Of a stretch of DNA of 32,066 bases, positions 16,023 to 23,425 are shown piece by piece. The translations under genes and the position numbers were made by a program. The stretch spans positions 1 to 32,066 of the forward strand of contig JAUSCR010000083.1 of NCBI GenBank assembly GCA_030651175.1, in the 5' to 3' direction. The DNA is from Dehalococcoidia bacterium. GTDB taxonomy: Bacteria; Chloroflexota; Dehalococcoidia; Lucifugimonadales; SHYF01. Each line of letters starts with the position of its first letter. Position 1 is the stretch's first letter. The notes below the pieces were generated by a model that had not been told where the DNA came from, did not search any database, and saw only the letters and a program-made list of their open reading frames with translations.

Positions 16023-16610
16023 TTACCTGGCCTCTCCATTGGAAGATGGGTCTGGCGATTCCTGCAACCGCGCCCGGGCCTTCTTTCCCTGCCGCTCCCG
16101 GTACCACATCAGGCCCAGGATGACGGCCGGAATGATGACGAAGAGGGTCAGGCCGTTGGTGGAGTGGGCAAAGTTTACCAGGTAGCCCATCTTGGGCACG
16201 TCAAAGATGAACTTGGCCACAACCCGTTCCTCGGCTACCAGCGTACTGTCCGGCGTGGGGTTATTGTCGCCCTTGACCTCAAACTGGCGGCCCTGAGGTG
16301 TATCCACCACTCGGATAATGCGGTGGGTCACGAATATCTTGCCCGAGCGGTATGTCACGACGTCGCCCACCCCAACCGTCGTCGGGTCAACATTCCTTGT
16401 CATGGCGATGTCCCCTACGTGTATGGTTGGCTCCATGCTCCCGGAAAGGACTATCAGGGAGTTGATCCCAAAGAAGCCAGACAGCGTGGTGGCTGCCATC
16501 AGCACGGCTACGAACCCGACCAAGGCGACAGCCAGTCCCATAAGGGCCTGAAGCAGGACCCTCTTGGCCCTTGACGGGGTGCCTTTGACTTTTTCGTTCA
16601 ACTCAACCAT
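16023..16610 (-). CDS. Signal peptidase I, SipW/ER type (S26B)
   Basis: This membrane protease removes signal peptides outside the cytoplasm. It belongs to the Ser-His type: the nucleophile is in VLSGSMEPTIHVGD (S58) and the second catalytic residue in FVTHRIIRV (H96), where ordinary bacterial enzymes have Lys. KGDNNPTPD follows, as expected. There is one membrane helix at about 20-42 and another at about 154-170. The length of 195 residues fits SipW. The zero-base junction with the downstream repeat protein marks that protein as a likely substrate. No strong ribosome site is visible before the ATG at 16610. Confidence 0.9.
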   Translation of the reverse strand: MVELNEKVKGTPSRAKRVLLQALMGLAVALVGFVAVLMAATTLSGFFGINSLIVLSGSMEPTIHVGDIAMTRNVDPTTVGVGDVVTYRSGKIFVTHRIIRVVDTPQGRQFEVKGDNNPTPDSTLVAEERVVAKFIFDVPKMGYLVNFAHSTNGLTLFVIIPAVILGLMWYRERQGKKARARLQESPDPSSNGEAR

Positions 16611-16671
16611 TGCTGTTTCTCGTTGCGCCGTAGCGCCTTTCTCTTCTCTACCAGTTTGACATTGCCAAGCT

Positions 16672-16741
16672 GGGGTAGCTACCCCTCAAGGGAGTGAGAA
16701 GGAGGTGATTTACCCCATCACCCTTTTGGGCGACCAGGCTG
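16672..16741 (-). promoter_or_regulatory. Conserved upstream element of the SipW operon
   Basis: On the minus strand the element reads CCAAAAGGGTGATGGGGTAA then ATCACCTCCTT. A GGTGAT/ATCACC pair can fold, and a perfect 14-base palindrome ggggtagctacccc follows at 16672-16685. Similar sequence lies at 19104-19145 before the TasA-like gene. It may be a promoter, operator or RNA leader; the type is unknown. Confidence 0.4.
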
Positions 16742-16804
16742 GTACTCGGTTGCAATAATCAGCGTTCTCATGAACACTTGCGAACTCGTTATCAACCTAC
16801 CGAG

Positions 16805-16927
16805 CCATCCCCCTTAATCCCCCTTCCTTTCCTGGAAGGGGGATTAAGAACTTTCTGGGGGACACCCCCAGTCCCCTGCCAAAGGGGCTTCGCCCCTCTG
16901 GACTCCTCTTTCTTGGCAGCCTGCTAG
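16805..16927. repeat. Structured repeat family, copy C
   Basis: This is the most compact copy. It has perfect 15-bp arms (cttaatcccccttcc at 16813-16827, complement at 16834-16848), then ctggggg-aca-cccccag, then aggggc-ttc-gcccct, ending ggcagcctgctag. It lies between the second signal peptidase gene and the conserved element of the first. Confidence 0.85.
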
Positions 16928-16929
16928 TT

Positions 16930-17693
16930 TTATCGTCCTTCATTTCGTATTTGCCTTACGCCGGGATCCCCATTTCCCGGATCTGTGCTGCCAGTGGAAG
17001 AGGGGCCTTCCGATGAAGATGGGAGGCCACGTCTCCGGATGGTGCGCCGGAACCCCAGCCACGCCAGCACCAACAAGGGGGCTGCAATGAACAGGACGCG
17101 CCCCGCCGTGGAGTTGACGAAGGAGACAGGAATCCCAGCCGTGGTACGCGGTACACCACCTTCCCCACAATGGCCTGCGCCGGTATCGCCCTGGGGTCCG
17201 CCGTCAGGTTGGCATCACCGCGCATTAGAAAGAAGGGGCCCTGGGGAGTGACGTCCAAACCAACGATGCGGTGGGTGATATTCCCGCCGGCGGTGGAGTA
17301 TGTGACCACGTCCCCTATCTGGAATGCGTATGGGTCTTGCTTCCGGACAACGGCGATGTCCCCTACGTGTATAGTCGGCTCCATGCTGCCGGAGAGTACA
17401 ACCATGGGGTAGAAACCGAAAATCACCGGAAGAAGCGTCATGGCCACCAGCAGGGCCAGGCCGCTCGTCAGGCCAAGAAGCGCCCCAGCCAGGAAGCGCT
17501 GTATTTGCGGGCGAGACGGCATGGCCAGGCCCTTGCGCCGGGGCGTGTCCAAAGGCGCCCCCGCCGGCCCCGGAGCCGCACCAGTCGCCCCACCTACGCC
17601 AGCCTGTGGAGCCTGCCGTTGCTCGCGCTTTCGCTTTCGCTCCTCGTAAGCCTTCCGGCGTGGGGATATCATATGGACAAAGCCTGCCGACAT
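16930..17693 (-). pseudogene. Second SipW-type signal peptidase, frameshifted near its C-terminus
   Basis: The N-terminal 188 residues form a SipW-type peptidase: a charged linker, a membrane helix (about 67-95), VVLSGSMEPTIHVGD (nucleophile S103), NITHRIVGL (H141) and VPRLGFL. The track ORF then continues with a Cys- and Ser-rich tail unlike the family. Moving the frame by one base at about 17127-17129 gives VSFVNSTAGRVLFIAAPL followed by more hydrophobic residues, which matches the second membrane helix of the first peptidase (NFAHSTNGLTLFVIIP) and stops at 16930. A single missing G would explain it. The catalytic residues are intact, so a protein without the C-terminal helix might still act. 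It could be a sequencing error. Confidence 0.8.
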
Positions 17694-17695
17694 TG

Positions 17696-18550
17696 CTATA
17701 TGCCCTGAGCCTGCATCATGAAGTCCACGCTGCAGCTCACTCCCTGGTATTCGTTTCCGGCGTCCTGGGGCACCGATACCAGGATGGCCAAGTTATAACG
17801 CACTCCCGGTTCCAGGACCATGGGCGCCGCCCTGCCATCTATCATGTCCACAAGCTTGCCCTTCGCCACTACCTTGGGGGCTTTGCCAGCCTCAACGGAG
17901 ACAATGGCGGTTCGGAGAGCAGAACACAGCCGGCTATCCTGGCCAGCGGTGACGGTGGGACGGAACTCTGCCAGGATGATGTTCTTGGTGGGGTTCATCA
18001 CCTGGGCCAGGCTCGCCGCTGGGGACCCTGGCACCATGTGCTCCGGGTAGCTAAACTGAGGCTCAGCCTGGGCCGGCTGCGTGGCTGGAGTTGGGCCCTG
18101 GGTTGCCTGCCCCGACGGGCCCGGGACATGAGTCGGCTGCGCCTCCGGTGTAGGAGCGGGGGCAACCGTCATCGGCTTCTCGGAGTACCCCAGGGCTTCC
18201 CTGACCTCGGGCAGTGCCATGGCCCACATCACTGGCTGGACTGTCTCGAGTTGTGCTTTGGTGCTGGGAAGGATGCCGGGTTTCGGGGCCTGGGCCAGGG
18301 TCTCCACCGGGGCCTCCGCCACTACCCTGAACTGAGTCCTGGACACCAGGACCGGCGGGCCGGCGCCGTCCAGAGGCGTGATTACATCGGAGATCCTGGG
18401 GTCGCCCAGGAAGGGAAAGACCGCCACCCACAGAAGAAGCCCAACTATAGCCCCTCCCAGGAACCACCGCTTCCCACCGGCCTTTGCAAGCCAAGGAGAG
18501 ACAGCCCCGAAGGGCTGTCTCTCCTCATGTCCTTGGTGAAGCTCAGCCAA
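17696..18550 (-). CDS. Membrane-anchored protein with TasA/camelysin-like C-terminal end
   Basis: The 284-residue protein has a short cytoplasmic N-terminus, one membrane helix (about 29-48) and a Pro/Ala/Gln/Thr-rich linker (about 127-165). Its C-terminal domain ends NEYQGVSCSVDFMMQAQ, which resembles the last strand of TasA/camelysin proteins. The start is a TTG at 18550 backed by GGAGGAACC. It lies 32 bases after the TasA-like gene and two bases before the second signal peptidase. It could anchor or assemble the TasA-like product; that is inferred. A very stable hairpin covers its first codons. No known family is assigned. Confidence 0.65.
   Translation of the reverse strand: MAELHQGHEERQPFGAVSPWLAKAGGKRWFLGGAIVGLLLWVAVFPFLGDPRISDVITPLDGAGPPVLVSRTQFRVVAEAPVETLAQAPKPGILPSTKAQLETVQPVMWAMALPEVREALGYSEKPMTVAPAPTPEAQPTHVPGPSGQATQGPTPATQPAQAEPQFSYPEHMVPGSPAASLAQVMNPTKNIILAEFRPTVTAGQDSRLCSALRTAIVSVEAGKAPKVVAKGKLVDMIDGRAAPMVLEPGVRYNLAILVSVPQDAGNEYQGVSCSVDFMMQAQGI
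18494..18525 (-). promoter_or_regulatory. UUCG-capped hairpin at the start of the membrane-anchor gene
   Basis: On the minus strand perfect 14-bp arms (aggagagacagccc and complement) are closed by C(UUCG)G, an exceptionally stable RNA loop. It covers codons about 9-19 of the gene starting at 18550. No run of U follows, so it is more likely to be an mRNA stabiliser or translation brake than a terminator. Confidence 0.6.
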
Positions 18551-18582
18551 GGTTCCTCCATGTAGCGTCTGTCAAGCTAGCG

Positions 18583-19092
18583 CTAGTTGTTGACCGTCTG
18601 CTCAGCCGCGAAGGTGAGCGTAGCCGTGGTGGTCAGGCCCTGGAAGGTGTTGCCCGTGCCTATCGGCAGCTCTGCCTGGAAGCACAGGACTTCCGTACCA
18701 GTGGTGGCCACCAGGGTGCGGTCGCCGGCTTGGAGTCCCGTAGTCGGGTCACCAATGAGGTTGATCCCTGCCGTGGTCGCCAGGTCGCCGGCAGCGCGCA
18801 CCACCGTGCCGTCGGTCCCGAAAGCGGCATTGGTGCAGGTTGTGACCCCGCTCTTGATTGTGAGGTCTATCTGCGCCGCCAACACGTTCTCAGTGGTGGT
18901 GCTGGTCACCGCATAGCGGAACTGCAGAGACCCAGGGTTGTTTACCGTAATTGGGTTGGTGACCTTGTCCCCAGGCGCCATGTTGCTAAATGTTATCAGG
19001 GCCGTTGTGGGGCTTGTGGTGAGGTCCACCGTGCCCGTTGCGTGCTTTTCCTGACTGCTGCTATCGTAACCTCCCCTAATTTCGGTGCACAT
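18583..19092 (-). CDS. TasA/camelysin-like fibre protein lacking a signal peptide
   Basis: The mature-type domain is clear: ATGTVDLTTSPTTALITFSN, then MAPGDKVTNPITVNNPGSLQ and a C-terminal strand NTFQGLTTTATLTFAAEQT. This is the pattern of TasA and camelysin, extracellular proteins that form biofilm fibres and need SipW for processing. Two cysteines (TTCTN, VLCFQ) could form a disulfide. The usual hydrophobic signal segment is missing in all frames just upstream. The track start at 19131 would translate the conserved upstream element, so the ATG at 19092 (MCTEIRGG) is preferred, without a good ribosome site. The 5' end is probably deleted or damaged. Confidence 0.7.
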   Translation of the reverse strand: MCTEIRGGYDSSSQEKHATGTVDLTTSPTTALITFSNMAPGDKVTNPITVNNPGSLQFRYAVTSTTTENVLAAQIDLTIKSGVTTCTNAAFGTDGTVVRAAGDLATTAGINLIGDPTTGLQAGDRTLVATTGTEVLCFQAELPIGTGNTFQGLTTTATLTFAAEQTVNN

Positions 19093-19103
19093 CCCATATT
19101 CGG

Positions 19104-19160
19104 GTGAGACAAGGGGGATAAACCACGTCATCCTTTGGTATCAGGCCAGCAGGCCAAAAC
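19104..19160 (-). promoter_or_regulatory. Second copy of the conserved SipW/TasA upstream element
   Basis: On the minus strand CCTGATACCAAAGGATGACG then TGGTTTATCCCCCTTGTCTC aligns with the element before the first SipW gene over about 50 bases, sharing the pattern CCAAARGRTGAYGKGGTWWA followed by ATCMCC. A GGAT/ATCC pair replaces the GGTGAT/ATCACC pair. The element partly overlaps the extended TasA-like ORF. Confidence 0.4.
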
Positions 19161-19482
19161 GCATGCGGCCCCAGCGGGAGTAAGCTGAGAATGGTACTCC
19201 AATGCTGGTCCAGTTTGCTTGTGCGAGGTGGAGGCCATTGGATGCTAGGGTTGAATCCATTATGAGAGGCATGTATTAAGAATCCGCAAAGAACACCTGT
19301 AAACAAAGTGAGAAAACGGGCCTGTTTGTGGTTGCGGGGTGTAGTCCGTACACTCCAGAAATTACTGAGGCGGTCCAGAGGCAGGGGTAACGATTAGAGT
19401 AGCAGGCTCCCTTCGGCAGAGATCAGCCAAGGAGCAGCAGACCGTGGAGAGGGACAGTACGAATATGGTGGGCCGTCAGGGG
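19161..19482. other. Gene-free leader region of the TasA-like operon
   Basis: No convincing ORF, tRNA or repeat copy is seen. On the minus strand a TTTACA box occurs near 19300 but without a well-spaced -10. A small inverted pair gtgta/tacac lies near 19339-19355. The region probably holds the promoter and a long leader of the TasA-like operon. Confidence 0.3.
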
Positions 19483-20670
19483 CTAACCACCTTTGAACGT
19501 CTCGATGGCTGCCCGTAGGCCGGGCAGCGCCCCCTCCAGGTCGCGCTGAGCGACGCAGTAGGAGATGCGGAAATACCCCGGCACTCCAAACCCCCGCCCA
19601 GGTACTGTCAGGACGTTGTGTTTGCTGGTTTCATATACGAACGACACATCATCTTCGATAGGAGAGCGGGGAAACATGTAGAAAGCTCCTTGAGGCTTGA
19701 CCACCGAGTAGCCCATACCGATAAGCTCAGCGTACAGGTAGTCCCGCTTGGCCTGATAGTCGCTGACGTCCACGGTCACCGATTGGAGAACTCGTACTAT
19801 GTGCTGCATGAGCGCGGGAGCATTCACGAATCCCAATGCCCTATTGCAGAAGGTTAGCCCGTCAACCAGCTCGGCTCGGCCCTCGTAATCCGGATTGACC
19901 GCGATGTATCCAATGCGCTCCCCAGGCAGAGCCAGGTCCTTCGAGTGAGAGGTGGCCACTATGGTGTGTTGGTGGTGATGGAAGACATGCGGGTAGTCAA
20001 TGCCGTCATACAGTATCTTACGATAGGGTTCGTCACTCACGAGAAAGATCTCTCTGCCAAAGGTCTGCTCCTTGCTTCTGATGACTTCTGCCAGCGCGGC
20101 CACACACTGGGGGCTATAGACGACACCTGAAGGGTTGTTTGGCGAGTTGAGCAGGACAACCCTGGTGGTGGCACTGAAGCTCGCCTCGAAGGCGTCAAGA
20201 TTGGGATAAAACCTTTCGTCGGTGGGCACAATGCGGCAAGTCCCACCGTGGTTATCGGCGTAGAGGCGATACTCAAAGAAGTAGGGGGCGAAAATGATGA
20301 CTTCGTCGCCGGGATCCAACAAGGTCTTCAGTATGACATTGAGCGCCCCACCGGCACCGCAGGTCATCACTATGTCATTGGTGGTGAAGTCTAGGCCGGT
20401 CTCCTTGCTCAATTGAGCGGCCACCGCAGCTCGTGTCTCCGAATAGCCCGCATTGGGCATATAGCGGTGCATCCCGGGCGCCGAGCTTTCGGCAATCCGC
20501 CGTAGCTCATGAAAAAACTGGGGCGGCGGTTCCATGATAGGGTTGCCCAGAGAGAGGTCAAAGACGTTCTCTTCGCCGTGCCGTGCCTTGAGGGCGTTCG
20601 CCTCCTCGAACATCCTCCGAACCCAGGACCCCTGCTCCATTAAGGTCACTATTTTCTTGGAGATACCCAT
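19483..20670 (-). CDS. PLP-dependent class I/II aminotransferase
   Basis: A fold type I aminotransferase of about normal length (395 residues), which moves amino groups between an amino acid and a 2-oxo acid in the cytoplasm. Motifs seen are MTCGAGGALNVIL (phosphate loop), LLNSPNNPSGVVYS, SDEPYRKILYDG, the cofactor lysine in SHSKDLALPGERIGY, and the substrate-carboxylate Arg in GYFRISYC. The N-terminus through LSLGNPIMEPP is typical of aspartate aminotransferase-like enzymes. The ATG follows AGAGGT. It is not clearly coupled to its neighbours. The substrate cannot be named from sequence. Confidence 0.92.
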   Translation of the reverse strand: MGISKKIVTLMEQGSWVRRMFEEANALKARHGEENVFDLSLGNPIMEPPPQFFHELRRIAESSAPGMHRYMPNAGYSETRAAVAAQLSKETGLDFTTNDIVMTCGAGGALNVILKTLLDPGDEVIIFAPYFFEYRLYADNHGGTCRIVPTDERFYPNLDAFEASFSATTRVVLLNSPNNPSGVVYSPQCVAALAEVIRSKEQTFGREIFLVSDEPYRKILYDGIDYPHVFHHHQHTIVATSHSKDLALPGERIGYIAVNPDYEGRAELVDGLTFCNRALGFVNAPALMQHIVRVLQSVTVDVSDYQAKRDYLYAELIGMGYSVVKPQGAFYMFPRSPIEDDVSFVYETSKHNVLTVPGRGFGVPGYFRISYCVAQRDLEGALPGLRAAIETFKGG

Positions 20671-20845
20671 GTTACCTCTGTTGATCGCTTATGCCGTCAC
20701 AGGCCTCTCACTCCCGTGGCAACAGCTTGCTCTGATCCGTGTCTAGAAGGTCGCTGAAAAAGGATTGGGTTCAGCTGCTGGCCGGGGCCTGCCGCTTTTG
20801 CCTCAAATCATGACGGCGCATTGAAGGCAACACCCACAAAGCCAC

Positions 20846-21778
20846 CTATTTGGCTAATTGCGCCTCTATGGCCTCTAGCAACTCTCGGTAATCCGCCGGT
20901 GGCGAATCGGGAAAGGCTTTCTCCATATTGAAGCCCTTGGTCCAGTCCAGTCGAGCACTGGCCGCTATGGCCATGATAGGTTCCACCCCCAAGGACTTCA
21001 GTGTTTCAGCAACCTCCAGTGCCTCCTGGGAACGCCGCGCATTATGAAGAACACTCCAGAAAGACTCTATATGAGGGACTTGCTGCAGAAACTTTGGGAG
21101 GTTTACCTCGAACGGAGGAAACACGTCCTTTTGCAGGGCCTCCACATCTACTCCCGACTTCCAGGCCGCAATGGCAGCCTCCCATAGGAGTGCCCTTCGC
21201 CCTTTGGTAAGGATGCTGCGGATCATTTTGGCCATGGCCACCGTGCCGGGGCCTCCCCCTGTCAAGACGATGTCCATGCGGTAGGGGTCCATGAGCCTTT
21301 TGAAAGCCTCCCCACCCTCGCTGGCCATCAGGATATGGACCCGGTGGAGGGCCACAGTTACATGCAGCATCCCGCTTTGTTCCCCTTGATCCCTGGCAAT
21401 GATGCCATCCACGTATGTGGCCCCGCTTGGTTGAATGAGCGCAGCAGCTTCTTGTTTGATGGCAGGAGAGCAGGAGTTCATATCCACGTAGAAATGTCTC
21501 TCCTGAATGTAGGCGGCTGCTTCACGGGCAACCGCCAGCGCGTTGGATGGGACAACCACGGAAAAGATGACGTCGGAGCGTCCTACCAGTTTCTCCAGGG
21601 TATCCACAAGCTCTACACCCGCGTCTGCGGCCTTTTTCCTGAAGGCTGGAGTGTAGGGCGGCCTGTTCGTAGCTCCGTTGCTATAGGCAAGTACCTGGGG
21701 TATTCCTTCGGCTTTGAACCCTTTGCCCATGCAGAATCCAACCTCGCCGAACCCAGCAAAACCGATCCGTGGGTGCAT
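20846..21778 (-). CDS. NAD(P)-dependent 6PGDH/hydroxyisobutyrate dehydrogenase-like oxidoreductase (DUF1932 type)
   Basis: The N-terminal Rossmann domain opens RIGFAGFGEVGFCMGKGF, with the GxGxxG nucleotide loop, and continues with DVIFSVVVPSNAL. The C-terminal helical part (TGGGPGTVAMAKMIRSILTK) carries the expected active-site lysine region and looks like the DUF1932 variant. Such enzymes oxidise or reduce 3-hydroxy acids. The track ORF begins at 22018, but its first 80 residues are translated repeat (copy D); the ATG at 21778 follows CAGGAGGT. This gives 310 residues. The substrate is unknown. Confidence 0.85.
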   Translation of the reverse strand: MHPRIGFAGFGEVGFCMGKGFKAEGIPQVLAYSNGATNRPPYTPAFRKKAADAGVELVDTLEKLVGRSDVIFSVVVPSNALAVAREAAAYIQERHFYVDMNSCSPAIKQEAAALIQPSGATYVDGIIARDQGEQSGMLHVTVALHRVHILMASEGGEAFKRLMDPYRMDIVLTGGGPGTVAMAKMIRSILTKGRRALLWEAAIAAWKSGVDVEALQKDVFPPFEVNLPKFLQQVPHIESFWSVLHNARRSQEALEVAETLKSLGVEPIMAIAASARLDWTKGFNMEKAFPDSPPADYRELLEAIEAQLAK

Positions 21779-21823
21779 CTTCGTACCTCCTGTCTTAGCA
21801 TGGTGCGGCAAAACTCCTCCGCC

Positions 21824-22035
21824 CATCCCCTCCGACTCTGTCGAGAGTTCCGATGAGCGGAGCATCATCGGAACTGACCCCCTTTCCTTCGCTACGCTCA
21901 AGGACAGGCTCTGGCCAGGAAGGGGGTAAAAGCTATATCTGGGGGATACCCCCAGACCCCCAACCCCTTCGGCTTCGCTCAGGGCAGGCTCCGGGGCTTC
22001 GCCCCTCTGGACTCCCATTTTTCAGCAGCCTGTTA
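21824..22035. repeat. Structured repeat family, copy D (composite)
   Basis: The left part carries catcccctccgactctgtcg and tcgagagttccgat, the module also seen at 3361-3440. It is followed by gctacgctcaaggacaggct, tggccaggaaggggg, ctggggg-ata-cccccag, the cttcggcttcgctcagggca module, ggggcttcgcccc and tttttcagcagcctgtta. It is nearly identical to copy A in its right part. It lies between the DUF6282-like gene and the oxidoreductase gene. Confidence 0.85.
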
Positions 22036-22050
22036 GGCTACCGGCGCACC

Positions 22051-22884
22051 TTACGAGAAGAGACCCTTGGGGTTTACCTTCCCCATGCGCTCGATCTCCC
22101 GATCTTGAAAACCCAGACGGAGAAGACTAGCAATAAACATGCGCATCCCCTCCACCGGAGGAGGGTCATACGCCCCGCCGAAGTCTGAGGAAATGATGCT
22201 CTGGGAGATGCCCACCGCCTTGATAATATCGGCCATCTCAGGGAAACGACCGTTTCCCAGAGTATTATGAAAGGCATGCTCCACGAAGGCGCCATTTTGA
22301 GCCAGGGACCTCATATCTTCCAGGGGCACCCGGAAGGTCCCGTGAGTGATCACCGTCTTGATATTCCGGCGGAGCGCCTCTGGGACCAGAACTCGGACCT
22401 CCTCTGGCGAAATATGCCCGGTGTTCAAGACTGCGCCGTGGCCTTGGATCACCGCGAGGATATCCATGACAGCAGGGAGCAAACGCCCCGTATGGTCCAG
22501 GAGGGATATGCCTGGCTGTTTCAGGCGCTCCATGCTGTACAGGTGGGCATGAAAGGTGGGCATCCACACCATCCGGGCCCCCAGCCTTACGGCGGCCTCT
22601 ACCACCTCAGGATTCAGACCGCCCACGGTCTTGTTGAGGGCAATAGCTCCCACAAGCTGAAGGTCCGGAAACTGGGGGGCCAGGGTGGAGACCAGGGGCG
22701 CAGTCAAGAACTCGTGGGCCTTGAGCACCAGGCCCGCCATACCAGCCTTGTGGGCCTCCTCCACCGTCTGGACAGCATTCATCCTGCGCGGAAGGTTGAA
22801 AATGGTGCCGTCGGGGAAGGCGTGAACGTGCAGATCGAAGGAGCCGCGTAGCAGGCCATTGATGGTTTCATTCATGTCAGACAT
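22051..22884 (-). CDS. DUF6282-like amidohydrolase-fold protein
   Basis: The 277-residue protein begins with a metal-binding DLHVHAFPD, as in amidohydrolase and PHP folds, and continues with further histidines (MPTFHAH, LNTGHIS, VITHGTF, FVEHAFH) and IISSDFGG. This set matches what I know of DUF6282 proteins, whose reaction is not established. The start at 22884 (MSDMNETI) follows GGAGGGG; the longer track ORF is less likely. A repeat copy separates it from the dehydrogenase downstream. A metal-dependent hydrolase role is inferred. Confidence 0.75.
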   Translation of the reverse strand: MSDMNETINGLLRGSFDLHVHAFPDGTIFNLPRRMNAVQTVEEAHKAGMAGLVLKAHEFLTAPLVSTLAPQFPDLQLVGAIALNKTVGGLNPEVVEAAVRLGARMVWMPTFHAHLYSMERLKQPGISLLDHTGRLLPAVMDILAVIQGHGAVLNTGHISPEEVRVLVPEALRRNIKTVITHGTFRVPLEDMRSLAQNGAFVEHAFHNTLGNGRFPEMADIIKAVGISQSIISSDFGGAYDPPPVEGMRMFIASLLRLGFQDREIERMGKVNPKGLFS

Positions 22885-23425
22885 GTTCTCCCCTCCAAGG
22901 AATTGCTCTCTCAACTTTTGGCACGACCTCCGCACTAGCCTTTGGCCCTATCCTAGCGGAATTCGCAGACTTTCACAAATTACATCTATGACCGGGTTGC
23001 ATCCGGCGGCAGAAAACCAACGTGCCGCCTCTCCACAATCCCCCTACCATTGCACCCTAGCCACTTTCGTGCTAAAACAGGGGCGTCCAGAAGGACTTCC
23101 TTTTGCCGACAAGGAACAACGCCCTCATTGTCACCGACGAATGAGGCCGCGAATCCCGGATTCCGCAAGCAGGTCAACCGTTTGGTGGTCAGGCGAACGG
23201 TCCGATGTATACTTGCCCAAGTACCGATTGCCATCGAGGTCACGCAGGCGTCCTTGAAGACGGTCCTCGGCTTCACGACGTCAAAGGTAGTCACGGAGCC
23301 GTCCGGCAAGACCGTCCTCCGCTTCGCGAGGGCCAACCCGAGCGGCGACCTTCACACCGCACTCAGGCTACGGACGATTAAGAGCGCAGCAGGAGTCGAC
23401 ATCGAGTCTGTGAGCCCGAGGGAGA
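22885..23425. other. Gene-free region between the DUF6282-like gene and the amidase
   Basis: The track shows overlapping ORFs on both strands here (22986-23336 minus, 23050-23490 plus), none recognisable. A short minus-strand frame near 23135-23280 reads LQGRLRDLDGNRYLGKYTSD, which looks somewhat protein-like but is closed by stops on both sides; it may be a gene remnant. Two similar phrases, gtcctcggcttcacga and gtcctccgcttcgcga, lie about 55 bases apart. Confidence 0.35.

Noticed and set aside
15514-16185. 223-residue plus-strand ORF
   Set aside because: It spans two clearly coding minus-strand genes and shows no fold-like pattern.
16940-17170. 76-residue ORF as the continuation of the second SipW gene
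   Set aside because: It is in the third frame; the frame that restores the membrane helix ends at 16930.
17606-18565. 319-residue plus-strand ORF
   Set aside because: It is the shadow of the minus-strand anchor gene, has His/Arg/Leu-rich composition and no domain.
21779-22018. N-terminal 80 residues of the track ORF for the oxidoreductase
   Set aside because: They translate repeat copy D; a strong ribosome site precedes the ATG at 21778.
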